A stretch of DNA of 64,000 nucleotides from Demequina sp. B12 (GTDB lineage Bacteria; Actinomycetota; Actinomycetes; Actinomycetales; Demequinaceae): NCBI RefSeq assembly GCF_028823635.1, contig NZ_JAPEHU010000001.1, positions 1 to 64,000 on the forward strand, given 5' to 3'. The notes under the pieces are model-generated. The model was not told the DNA's origin. It did not search any database and saw only the letters and a list, made by a program, of their open reading frames with translations. This document shows, piece after piece, positions 1-7,994 of this stretch. The stretch's first letter is position 1. Each line of letters starts with the position of its first letter. A program made the translations under genes and the position numbers.

Positions 1-620
1 TGCGCGTGCCCGAGGCCCCCGGGCCGAGGGAAGGACAACCCCTCACCCCCGAAGAGGTCCAGCAGATCCATGCACAGTGGCGCACCCGCGACCCCGAGAC
101 AGCCGACGCGGCACTGCTACTGATCCTCACCGGACTGCGATGGAGCGAACTACGCGCACTACGCGCCAGAAACATCCGCACCACACCCGGCATCACCTGG
201 CTCCACATCACCCACTCCCGAAAAGAGGGCCAAGATGACAAAGGCACCAAGAACACGAAGCCCCGTGACGTGCCACTGACCGATCAAGCCCTGACGATCG
301 CCCTCAATGCCGCCCAAGGCAAGGAAGCCGACGACCTCCTCTTTCCCCACCTCTGGGCCAGCGGATTCAAGAAGAAACTCGAATGGGACGAGACCGCAAC
401 CGGACACACCCTGCACGACCTACGACACACCGCGATCAGCACATGGCTCGCCCACGGCATCGACCCCGTCACCGCACGCGACTGGGCAGGCCACTCCAGC
501 ATCGACGTCACCAACCGGTACGCCCACCACCTCGGCGTCAACCGCGACATCGCCGCCCTCGCCGTGCTCAACCATGCAGGCACACCACAGGCACCCTCAC
601 CAGACGGGAGCACCCAATGA
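1..620 (+). CDS. Tyrosine recombinase, C-terminal part (cut by window edge)
   Basis: This is the catalytic half of a phage-type integrase; the reading frame is open to the left edge, so the N-terminal arm-binding and core-binding domains lie outside the window. It aligns by eye along its whole length with the complete integrase at 5481-6554, including the TGLRWSELR box (catalytic Arg), HDLRH (His and Arg), AGHSS (His) and NRYAHH (nucleophilic Tyr). It ends just before a hairpin and a copy of the tRNA-Thr 3' end, so it is the integrase of an element lying mostly upstream. An internal GTG at 6 could be misread as a start; homology says it is not. Confidence 0.9.
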   Translation, partial: RVPEAPGPREGQPLTPEEVQQIHAQWRTRDPETADAALLLILTGLRWSELRALRARNIRTTPGITWLHITHSRKEGQDDKGTKNTKPRDVPLTDQALTIALNAAQGKEADDLLFPHLWASGFKKKLEWDETATGHTLHDLRHTAISTWLAHGIDPVTARDWAGHSSIDVTNRYAHHLGVNRDIAALAVLNHAGTPQAPSPDGSTQ

Positions 621-637
621 CACCCCACGAAAACACA

Positions 638-662
638 AAAACCCCCGGAAAGCAGGGGTTTT
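638..662 (+). terminator. Hairpin terminator after integrase A
   Basis: AAAACCCC (638-645) pairs with GGGGTTTT (655-662) around a 9-nt loop, ending in a T run. It lies between the integrase stop codon and the att repeat. The same layout recurs after the other two att-adjacent integrases. Confidence 0.7.
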
Positions 663-665
663 GCT

Positions 666-711
666 TGGAGCCGCCTAGGAGAATCGAACTCCTGACCTAT
701 TCATTACGAGT
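666..711. repeat. Attachment site: 46-bp copy of the tRNA-Thr(CGT) 3' end
   Basis: These 46 bases are identical to 18554-18599, the CCA end, acceptor, T arm and anticodon-side part of the tRNA-Thr gene. The match stops inside the anticodon region, a usual crossover limit for tRNA-targeting integrases. It is read as the shared junction between an upstream element (integrase at 1-620) and the element at 712-6640. There is no 5' half, so it is not a tRNA gene. Confidence 0.85.
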
Positions 712-842
712 TGTTCGGACTGTAGCGCCACCGACCCTGCTGTCGCGAAATACTCAAAAAACTGGCTCCGGATCCGTGGTTCTCGGGCTTTCTTTCAACA
801 TCGCCGCGTCAGAGCACAGGCATTTCACAGGCACGGTGCGCC

Positions 843-1898
843 ATGGCTGAGACACTCCCGCGCGGTTGTGGACGTCCGGTCTTCGTGAGCCGCGATGGCG
901 GCAGGGTCAAGGTCAACTGTGGTTCCCGTGTCAACGCGCTGTGCCCCTATTGCGCGTCTATCTTCCGCAACGACTGGAAGGCTATTGGACGCGACGGAAT
1001 CATCAACGCGCCCGAGGGGTCGGTGCTGTACTTCGTCACGCTCACTGCACCGGCCTTCGGACGAGTACACAAGGTTCCTGACAAGGGAGCACCACCGCGC
1101 CGTTGCCCGTGCGGCCTCACCCACACCGCTATTGCAGACGTGCACCTTCGTGGCGTTGCGCTCAACCCAAGCCGCTACGACTACACCGGGCAAGTGGCTT
1201 GGAACTACCACTGCGGCCCTCTGTGGTCCAACACCATGCGAGCACTACGTCGCGGCATGCCCACCGCAGAGTACTTCGGCGGCTGGGAGTTTCAAGAACG
1301 AGGAGCGCGCCATCTTCACGTGATGCTCAGAGTGCACCACAGCGACGTGATCCCGGACAGCGACATCCTCGACACGGCCCGCCGCGTCACCACTCGAGAC
1401 AAGCACGGCAACATCTACCGATGGGGACACGATCTCGACATCAAACGCCTCACACGCCGCGACGGACTGCCCTCGGGAGCATTCGCCGACAACCGGCGCG
1501 CCCGGATCTTGGACTACCTCCTCAAAGCCGTCGGATACACAGTCAAAGACTCCGGCCACGATCCCACCTGGACCAGCCCCGCAAACGACGTCTCGATCCA
1601 CTTTCGACTCCTCGACGCTGCAGCTGAAGACTTCCCGTGCGGCGCCTGCCCGCCGAGCAAGAAATGCCGCAACCTCATCCATAGCCGCTGGGGAGCACGT
1701 TCACGCATCGTCGTCACCTCACGAGCCTCGGCCGCCACATCACGTCCAGGCTGGTCACCACGAGGCATCACCCGCACGTCACAAACCGAGCACCGACGCA
1801 ACTACCGCCGCCTCCAAGAGATGCGGAACATCAACCTCTACAAACCCCACTTCACTCTAGAGAGCCAAAGACGTCACATCCGTCCGTTACGATCCTGA
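843..1898 (+). CDS. RepSA-like rolling-circle replication initiator
   Basis: This 351-aa protein resembles the pSAM2 RepSA family that replicates excised actinomycete integrative elements. Visible features are an N-terminal Cys pair (CPYC, 34-37), a FVTLT strand (64-68), the HUH metal motif HLHVML (157-162) and a Tyr/Lys motif (YLLK at 225-228, Y232) supplying the probable nicking tyrosine. Further Cys pairs near 88-90 and in the CGACPPSKKC stretch suggest zinc binding. The first ATG is used although no strong ribosome site precedes it. It is the first gene inside the left att, as usual for these elements. Confidence 0.8.
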   Translation: MAETLPRGCGRPVFVSRDGGRVKVNCGSRVNALCPYCASIFRNDWKAIGRDGIINAPEGSVLYFVTLTAPAFGRVHKVPDKGAPPRRCPCGLTHTAIADVHLRGVALNPSRYDYTGQVAWNYHCGPLWSNTMRALRRGMPTAEYFGGWEFQERGARHLHVMLRVHHSDVIPDSDILDTARRVTTRDKHGNIYRWGHDLDIKRLTRRDGLPSGAFADNRRARILDYLLKAVGYTVKDSGHDPTWTSPANDVSIHFRLLDAAAEDFPCGACPPSKKCRNLIHSRWGARSRIVVTSRASAATSRPGWSPRGITRTSQTEHRRNYRRLQEMRNINLYKPHFTLESQRRHIRPLRS

Positions 1899-2023
1899 CC
1901 AACGCCGCTTGCGGTGCCACCAAGACCACTGTCCGCTCTGCCCCACTGCTGTCGGCTTCCCCGCCGAATCAGAAGGCAGACCCGAACTGCCCGATCCACG
2001 GCATCGAGCCCGAAGGAGAACTG

Positions 2024-2893
2024 ATGGACGCGAACGCTGCGCTGGGTTTCAACCGTCAGAAGGTTGCTGCCGGAGCCATCGCTGCCACTGCCATGCTTGG
2101 CCTGTGCTCCTGCACCACCAGCCCCACCCCAGACCCGACTGTCTCACCCACCACGAGCGTCGAGCAGACGGTGGAGCCGACTCCGGACGTGTCTCCGACT
2201 GGCGAGCCGTGGGAGGAGCCTTCGGCGGACCCGGACACGCCTGAGGCCTCCAAGTACCCGGCGCTCGACGCCGAGGGCTACGAGTTCTCGGACGAGCCGC
2301 AGAACGCCGCTGAGGAGAAGTTGCAGGCCGACTATCCGGAGATGTGGGACGCGGGTGTTCGAGCCTTGTCAGACAAGATGGTTGATGGCTACAACTGGGG
2401 CGACGAGTCCTACCCGGCCCCCACCGTCATCTACATCGACGGCAAGCGCTACGAGGGCACGGAAACGGTGCCGCTGGGCTTCCGTGGCAAGTATGACTCG
2501 CCCGACGCTTACCCGACTGATACGTATGACGGCATGGTTGCGGGAACCCATGACCCATCTACCACTGTCGACAAACTCGGAAATGTTGGCCAGGGCGGCT
2601 ACGTCATCAATATCATCGAGAACAACCCTGGTAAGGGCGGCGCGGTCATGACCATCGGTCTGGGTCGCTACTCGGGTATGCCGGAGACGGTGTCGGAGAT
2701 GGAGTTCTCCTCATGGAGCGAGGCATGGGACTACCTCCAGGACAACAACTTCCAAGCCGAGGGTATGGACAGGCCACTAAACAAGGGCGAGTTGGGCAAC
2801 ATCACCGCCGTGGACAAGGGCAAGGGTCAGAAAACCAAGTTCATGGTCTTCAACGGCGCGACCGGCGAGTGGGACATCATCCTCGAAAACTAA
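2024..2893 (+). CDS. Putative secreted lipoprotein, cargo of the integrative element
   Basis: The 289-aa product has a basic N-terminus, a hydrophobic segment and a lipobox-like LGLCSC ending near residue 30, followed by a Thr/Pro/Ser/Glu-rich linker typical of anchored actinobacterial lipoproteins. The remaining ~200 residues are acidic and rich in Tyr, Trp and Gly; I do not recognise the fold. GAAGGAGAACTG directly before the ATG is a good ribosome site and fixes the start. A perfect hairpin follows the stop codon. It lies between rep and the transfer genes with its own terminator, so it is probably cargo rather than part of the core machinery. Confidence 0.7.
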   Translation: MDANAALGFNRQKVAAGAIAATAMLGLCSCTTSPTPDPTVSPTTSVEQTVEPTPDVSPTGEPWEEPSADPDTPEASKYPALDAEGYEFSDEPQNAAEEKLQADYPEMWDAGVRALSDKMVDGYNWGDESYPAPTVIYIDGKRYEGTETVPLGFRGKYDSPDAYPTDTYDGMVAGTHDPSTTVDKLGNVGQGGYVINIIENNPGKGGAVMTIGLGRYSGMPETVSEMEFSSWSEAWDYLQDNNFQAEGMDRPLNKGELGNITAVDKGKGQKTKFMVFNGATGEWDIILEN

Positions 2894-2911
2894 CCGAAGT
2901 CGCCGCTCAAC

Positions 2912-2943
2912 CACAGCCCAGGTCTTCATCGGCCTGGGCTGTG
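2912..2943 (+). terminator. Perfect 11-bp hairpin after the lipoprotein gene
   Basis: CACAGCCCAGG (2912-2922) and CCTGGGCTGTG (2933-2943) form a perfect stem with a 10-nt loop. It is 18 bases after the stop codon. The T tract is poor, as is common in high-GC terminators. Confidence 0.7.
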
Positions 2944-3054
2944 GCGTCTCTAGGGTAATTCTTGGTCTAGTAACAGATTTCTCGGCGTAGCCGCCAAGGA
3001 TCCCCGCCCATGACGTGGGCTGGCGACATGCCACCCGCGTTGACTCCAGCTCTT

Positions 3055-3444
3055 CTAAGGGCCGACTTGGGGTACGTCGGGACCGAAGTCGTTGGCAAAC
3101 GCCTGGAGCGGCTCCTTCTTCCATCGCTGGACCGTTGTAAAAGAGACGCCTGCCAGTTCTGCGGTCGTGCGTTGGGGAATGAGGTTTCGGCCGTTGACTT
3201 CGTCGATCAGCACTCGGCGCAGCCATTCGGCGTCGTGGATGAGATGAGCGACCTGGCGTAGGGCTTCCTCGACGTACTTGCGGTCGCTGGAGTCGTTGCT
3301 CCGATAGTTCTCTGCAGGCAACGCCTTCAGGTACTTCAGCCGCTTCTCCATGTCTTCCGTCACCGCCTCCACAAGGTGTGGCGCTCCTTCAGCCTTGCTC
3401 CATTGGGCGTTCTCGGCGCTTTCGGTGCTGTCGCCCGTTGTCAT
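3055..3444 (-). CDS. Small protein with C-terminal helix-turn-helix
   Basis: The 129-aa product starts at the ATG that follows GGAGG with 6-base spacing; a longer reading to 3531 lacks this site. The N-terminal two thirds are charged and probably helical. The C-terminal part (RTTAELAGVSFTTVQRWKKE) reads as a helix-turn-helix of the kind that recognises DNA. It is transcribed away from the transfer genes beginning at 3613, so a regulatory role in the element is plausible. The exact family is not recognised. Confidence 0.6.
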   Translation of the reverse strand: MTTGDSTESAENAQWSKAEGAPHLVEAVTEDMEKRLKYLKALPAENYRSNDSSDRKYVEEALRQVAHLIHDAEWLRRVLIDEVNGRNLIPQRTTAELAGVSFTTVQRWKKEPLQAFANDFGPDVPQVGP

Positions 3445-3612
3445 GTGCTGCCTCCACTGCGGGTCGTTGTCCTCGTGACGCCTCAGGAGATTCCTGGCAT
3501 CAGAAAATAGACTAGCACACTCTGACTTCACGTAATGTCATCCCGCGCGCTTGACAATGACATCTTCTAGAGCGACATTGGTGTCGAACACTTGAGCGAA
3601 TGGAGGTCGATC

Positions 3613-3960
3613 ATGGCCGCTTTTGAAGTCCTGACAGAGTCTGTACCGATGTGCATGGGAATGGGGGCGGAGTTTCAGCCCCGTCTTAAGGATGGACAGG
3701 CGAAGTTGTCTCCTCACGGGAAGGCGACCTACACCACCGGGGTCGTGGTGGCACGGGCTGATGGGGGTGCAGATCGTGGGCTCACCATTGCGGTCACTGA
3801 GCCTGCAGCCAAGCCCTTCGACATGGGTCAGCGGCTGCGGGCGGATGGTCGGTGCTGGATGACGCCGTATGTCGACGGTGCTGGACGCCAGGCGATCTCC
3901 TTCACCGTTGAACGACTCGTACCGCTCGAGGCGGGTGCGAAGAAGAGCAGCGACCAGTGA
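3613..3960 (+). CDS. Conserved element protein upstream of the FtsK/Tra gene
   Basis: The 115-aa product has no membrane segment and no motif I can name; its pattern of strands suggests a small beta-rich protein. GGAGGTCGATC before the ATG fixes the start. Its stop codon overlaps the GTG of the FtsK-like gene by 4 bases, so the two are translationally coupled. A small gene in this position is common in actinomycete integrative-conjugative elements, so an accessory transfer role is inferred from place only. Confidence 0.65.
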   Translation: MAAFEVLTESVPMCMGMGAEFQPRLKDGQAKLSPHGKATYTTGVVVARADGGADRGLTIAVTEPAAKPFDMGQRLRADGRCWMTPYVDGAGRQAISFTVERLVPLEAGAKKSSDQ

Positions 3961-5375
3961 CGCGGCCCGCGCCTGAGCATGGCTCCCACGCTCGCGCTCG
4001 CGATGGCCGTGCGAGTGTTGTGGCGCATCTCCTTGTCGCCATGGCTGCACTGATTCTGGCCGCGATTGCGCTGCGCTCGGGCTGGGGTGGGTGGCTGGCA
4101 CTCGCGCCACTGGGCGTCGGTGTGGCACTGGTGGAGATCCATGTGGCCGCGATGATCCTGGGGTGGCGCTTCCCACTCGATTCATGGACTGCGTACCGGG
4201 CTTCATGGGCCACACCGGCTTCGGTGCGTCGAGTGGTGCGCCAGTGGGACCACGCCGTCGTATCTGCTGGCCTCCTCGGGCAAGGCCGTCGTGCCGTGCC
4301 GGTGTCGCTGGCCGTGCGAGTTCCCCGTGGAGTAGTGCTCCATGTGGTCACCCCTCAGCACTCCGCACTTGATCGACAACTCCATGATGCCGCACCGGAG
4401 TTGACCCGCGCCTTCGGATGCCCTGTCGAGGTTGGCAATGCTGAAGGCTCCACCACCGTCACGGTGGTGCACTTCGATCCCAACGCTGTGGCGCGCCGCC
4501 CTCACACACACTCCACCGAGCAGTCTCACGCCTCGGCCCCTGCACCCATGCCTTCGCGGATGATCCGGCTTGGACGTGATGGCACCGGAGCAGACCAGGA
4601 GTGGAACTTGACTGACCTTGTGCACATCGCGATTCAAGGCATCACTAGAGCGGGAAAGTCCTCAGCGCTGTACGTGATTCTCACCGCGCTGGCTAAGCGT
4701 CGCGACACCATCATCACCGGAGTTGACCCCACCGGAGTTCTCCTCGGACCGCTCTCACACACTCCAGGCAGCACCCACGACGCACTGCCTGGTGTGTTCC
4801 CTTCTCAGTTCCTCACTGGCACCGACGTCACAGGAGAGACCACCGCCAGATGGCTAGAAGCAGCATGCGCGGCAATGGACGCACGCATCTCGCAACTCAT
4901 GCGCACCCGGGCAGACAAGTTCACCCCGGACAACCCTGACGCTCCAGTGCTGCTGGTGGTCATCGATGAACTCCCCGCCGTGCTCGCTCGGTCTCAAGGG
5001 CAAGACCGCGTTGATGGCTCACGCTCACGCACCCACGCCCGCATCATCGCCGCCCTAGGCCGGCTCCTCCGTGAAGGAGCGAAAGCCAACATCCAAGTGA
5101 TGGTGACCGCTCAACGATTCGACGCCTCACTCCTCGGCGGCGACGTGCGCGCAAACTTCACGACCAGAATCTCTTTCCGAGTCGACAACGCCGACGCGGT
5201 ACGCATGCTCCACCCCGACGCCGACGAGACCGTCATACGCGCTGTCACGTCCCTCCCGCCAGGACGCGCATTCATAGAGACCTCGGGCCACCCGCGCACT
5301 TTTACGCAGATCGACTACATGACCTATGAGGAGTACCGCGATGCAATAGCCACCGCACCACACCCGACCACCTAG
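3957..5375 (+). CDS. FtsK/SpoIIIE-type DNA translocase (Tra) of the integrative element
   Basis: The 472-aa protein has two predicted membrane segments (about 23-40 and 43-70) and then an ATPase domain with Walker A GITRAGKSS (228-236) and Walker B VLLVVIDE (331-338). This is the plan of the single-protein TraSA/TraB-type pumps that move double-stranded DNA between mycelial or neighbouring cells. The GTG start overlaps the upstream stop codon. With the RepSA-like initiator and integrase it completes the core set of an actinomycete integrative-conjugative element. No relaxase is seen, as expected for this class. Confidence 0.85.
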   Translation: MTRPAPEHGSHARARDGRASVVAHLLVAMAALILAAIALRSGWGGWLALAPLGVGVALVEIHVAAMILGWRFPLDSWTAYRASWATPASVRRVVRQWDHAVVSAGLLGQGRRAVPVSLAVRVPRGVVLHVVTPQHSALDRQLHDAAPELTRAFGCPVEVGNAEGSTTVTVVHFDPNAVARRPHTHSTEQSHASAPAPMPSRMIRLGRDGTGADQEWNLTDLVHIAIQGITRAGKSSALYVILTALAKRRDTIITGVDPTGVLLGPLSHTPGSTHDALPGVFPSQFLTGTDVTGETTARWLEAACAAMDARISQLMRTRADKFTPDNPDAPVLLVVIDELPAVLARSQGQDRVDGSRSRTHARIIAALGRLLREGAKANIQVMVTAQRFDASLLGGDVRANFTTRISFRVDNADAVRMLHPDADETVIRAVTSLPPGRAFIETSGHPRTFTQIDYMTYEEYRDAIATAPHPTT

Positions 5376-5480
5376 CCGCTTCACCCACGGACCGCTCCAC
5401 GCCAATGAATCAGTCCGTGGCCTTCTGTCGAATCATCCACGTCCGCATCAAGTGGACCCGAGGCCCCTTCAAGGATACGC

Positions 5481-6554
5481 ATGGCCATCGAAAGCACCAG
5501 GGACGGCCGCTACCGCGCCAAGCCCTACTACCGCTCCGTCGCACTGCCCACGAAAATCTGCGTCACCCGCACTGAAGCCGAAGCCTGGTGCGCCACGCAG
5601 ATCGCACTGGTCAAGTCAGGCGTAGAAACAGCAGCGGGACGGCGTCCACTACGCGAATACATCGCACCCTGGCTCACACACGTGCGCGCATCAAAATCGC
5701 TATCAACCGTGCAGACGTGTGAATCCCACGCCAAGCGCTTCCCTCAATGGCTCCTGGCGCTCCACGCCGACGAAATCACACCAGCCCACCTGCAACGCGT
5801 CCTGAACGAATGGACTCGAACCGATGGCACACCATCCACACGATCCACGCTCACCCGGCTACGAGCCGACCTCTCCAGCCTCTTCACCTACATCGTCAGC
5901 ACACGCGCCATCAGCGCAAGCCCCGCCAAGGGCTTGCGCGTGCCCGAGGCCCGTGGGCCGAGGGTAGGAAACCCCCTCACACCTGAAGACGTCTCCGACC
6001 TCTATGCCCAATGGCACACCCGCAACCCGCAGGCTGCCAACGCCGCACTCCTGCTCATCCTCACCGGCCTGCGCTGGAGCGAACTGCGAGCACTGCGAGC
6101 CAAGAGCATCCGCACATCCCCAGACATCACGTGGCTACACATCACCCATTCCCATCAGGAATGCAAAGGCGAAAGGGAAACCAAAAACTCCAAGCCCCGC
6201 ACCGTGCCGCTGACCGCTCAAGCCCTCGAGATCGTCCAGGAAGCGGCGGCAGACAAGCAGCCAGAAGACCTACTCTTCCCCCGCCTATGGGCCAGCGCAT
6301 TCAAGAGAAAACTCGCGTGGGAGGACAACGCAGCAGGCCACACCCTGCACGACCTACGCCACACCGCAATCTCCACCTGGCTCGCGCGCGGCATCGACCC
6401 CGTCACAGTGCGGGACTGGGCAGGACACTCCAGCATCGACGTCACCAACCGCTACGCCCACCACCTGGGCGTCAATCGTGACATCGCCGCGCTCGCCGTG
6501 CTCAACTCCGCAGGCACACCACAGGCACCCACACCAGACAGGAGCACCCCGTGA
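5481..6554 (+). CDS. Tyrosine recombinase of the tRNA-Thr element (complete)
   Basis: This 357-aa integrase has an N-terminal arm-binding region, a SAM-like core-binding domain (about 55-145) and a catalytic domain with R198, H290/R293, H316 and nucleophile Y325. It catalyses site-specific integration and excision at the tRNA-Thr att site just downstream. It is a close relative of the truncated integrase at 1-620. No small excisionase gene is visible in the 105-base gap after the Tra gene. The gene is followed by a hairpin and then the att copy at 6600, the same order as in the other units. Confidence 0.92.
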   Translation: MAIESTRDGRYRAKPYYRSVALPTKICVTRTEAEAWCATQIALVKSGVETAAGRRPLREYIAPWLTHVRASKSLSTVQTCESHAKRFPQWLLALHADEITPAHLQRVLNEWTRTDGTPSTRSTLTRLRADLSSLFTYIVSTRAISASPAKGLRVPEARGPRVGNPLTPEDVSDLYAQWHTRNPQAANAALLLILTGLRWSELRALRAKSIRTSPDITWLHITHSHQECKGERETKNSKPRTVPLTAQALEIVQEAAADKQPEDLLFPRLWASAFKRKLAWEDNAAGHTLHDLRHTAISTWLARGIDPVTVRDWAGHSSIDVTNRYAHHLGVNRDIAALAVLNSAGTPQAPTPDRSTP

Positions 6555-6571
6555 CACCCCACCAAAACACA

Positions 6572-6596
6572 AAGACCCCTGAATACCAGGGGTCTT
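6572..6596 (+). terminator. Hairpin terminator after integrase B
   Basis: AAGACCCCTG (6572-6581) and CAGGGGTCTT (6587-6596) form a perfect 10-bp stem with a 5-nt loop. It sits between the integrase stop and the att copy. Confidence 0.75.
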
Positions 6597-6599
6597 GCG

Positions 6600-6640
6600 T
6601 GGAGCCGCCTAAGGGAATCGAACCCTTGACCTATTCATTA
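6600..6640. repeat. Attachment site: diverged copy of the tRNA-Thr 3' end
   Basis: This 41-base stretch matches the tRNA-Thr 3' end except in the T-arm stem. There, paired changes convert the stem AGGAG/CTCCT (tRNA sense) to AAGGG/CCCTT, so base pairing is kept. The match ends at the anticodon loop. It is read as the right end of the 712-6600 element and the left end of the next unit. The paired changes suggest it came from a tRNA-Thr gene of another host. Confidence 0.75.
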
Positions 6641-6795
6641 GGGGACGACGGCTTTCAGTGGTTTTCGATGGCTTCGCGCAACCCACGGAAACACGGATCT
6701 ACCGGGCCGTTAGCAGTCCGATGGCACTCGGCAGTACTCAACCTGTTGCACTGAATACGCGGAGTTTACGCGGGCTAGCTGCGCCGCGACTGTGC

Positions 6796-7671
6796 CTACG
6801 CGGGCCCATCGGACGGCCCTGGCCCAAACACCTGCGATGCAATGGCACTCTCGTACACAGACATTGGGCCAGCTGGCCACGCACCGAGCTGAAAGTACCT
6901 AGTCCACAGCGCCCAGATGAGCTGCCACTCAGCCGACGAAGTTTCGGCAACCGTGACCGGCAGCCCGAGATTCCGAGCGGCCTGTGGCCCGATGGTTGCC
7001 CCGTGATAGTGGGCCTCATCGATCAGTGGCCCGCGAAGCTTGCCGACCACGGCAGTTCGGTCGTCGGCTGACATCTCGGAGCACTCAAGCGCTTCCTCGA
7101 TGAGCGTGTAACTGCGTGCCATCGCGGAACGTGCTTGCTCGATCATCAACATGTTCACATCCGCGAGCAAGCCCGCATAGAGAGGGAACGTCTCGGGTGC
7201 GGCGGCAACACGCTTCTCAGCGTCCTCGAGAGCCTGCTCGATGTCCTTAGCGCCAACGAGCCGCCCCCCAATGGGAAACTGCGGATCGACGGGCCCAAGA
7301 TCGCTCGAGGGGCTCATCAGGATCTCGTTCGCCCCCAGGCACATGATCGTGGCAGCAGACTTCGCCATGTCAGGGATGATGATCGTGAGTTTGCTACAGC
7401 GCGATTGCATGGCGCGAACCAGACGCACTGCGACCTCGCCGTCGCCTCCCGGGCTGGACAACATGAGGTGGAGTTCCTGCTCTGGGTCACTGCCCACCAA
7501 CAGTTCCTCGAGAAGAGTCACGCCATGGTTGAAAACCTGGTCAATCATGACTATGAGTTGCGCGCCAGTGGCCTCCTGATAATCACGAATGATCTTCTGC
7601 CGGTCGTACCGCCCCGCGTGCTGAGCTGCGAATAGGTGCGTCTTGCTTGCGCCCCCTAGAACTTCACTCAT
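6796..7671 (-). CDS. Serine dehydrogenase proteinase (SDH/SppA-ClpP-like fold)
   Basis: The 291-aa protein carries the crotonase/ClpP-like signature of the SDH proteinase family: SPGGDG (73-78) forming the oxyanion region, MAKSAAT (102-108) with probable Lys104/Ser105 catalysis, and the family box DLGPVDPQ (124-131). No signal peptide or membrane segment is evident, so it probably acts in the cytoplasm or at the membrane face. Its ATG overlaps the stop of a 56-aa gene. Such proteases recur in mobile islands, but their role there is not established. It is the gene closest to the left end of this unit. Confidence 0.8.
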   Translation of the reverse strand: MSEVLGGASKTHLFAAQHAGRYDRQKIIRDYQEATGAQLIVMIDQVFNHGVTLLEELLVGSDPEQELHLMLSSPGGDGEVAVRLVRAMQSRCSKLTIIIPDMAKSAATIMCLGANEILMSPSSDLGPVDPQFPIGGRLVGAKDIEQALEDAEKRVAAAPETFPLYAGLLADVNMLMIEQARSAMARSYTLIEEALECSEMSADDRTAVVGKLRGPLIDEAHYHGATIGPQAARNLGLPVTVAETSSAEWQLIWALWTRYFQLGAWPAGPMSVYESAIASQVFGPGPSDGPA

Positions 7672-7838
7672 GCCCCGAACCGACTAACCTTGCCGCCAAA
7701 GCTCGAAGGCTTGCCCGCACGCTGCTGCGCGGAGTACCTACGTGCGTCCTTTGCCGCAGCGATCTTCTCGCGCCACCGAGGATCGGTCCCAACTGGCGGC
7801 CTTAGCGCAGCCCTGTTGCTTTTGCGCGTCGACCCCAT
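7668..7838 (-). CDS. Tiny basic protein coupled to the SDH protease gene
   Basis: The 56-aa product is rich in Arg, Lys, Ala and Ser with no hydrophobic stretch. The start is set by AAGGAGG a few bases upstream of the GTGATG; a longer reading to 7901 would run through this ribosome site. Its stop overlaps the protease start by 4 bases. It could be a substrate, adaptor or nucleic-acid-binding partner of the protease, but nothing in the sequence proves this. Confidence 0.6.
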   Translation of the reverse strand: MGSTRKSNRAALRPPVGTDPRWREKIAAAKDARRYSAQQRAGKPSSFGGKVSRFGA

Positions 7839-7994
7839 CACGCCACCTCCTTGTACTGGTGCGACACATCGCCGTCGGACCAGCCTAGTTCCTGGCACCA
7901 CTAATACTGCGAAGGTGTGACATCGGATCGCCGACGGCGCGGTCGCCAGTTACCCTCGACCACCAACACAGCGCGCTGGAGGAGACCCCCATGT

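Noticed and set aside
666-6640. tRNA genes at 666 and 6600
   Set aside because: Only the 3' part of a tRNA-Thr is present, without D arm or 5' acceptor strand, so these are att sites.
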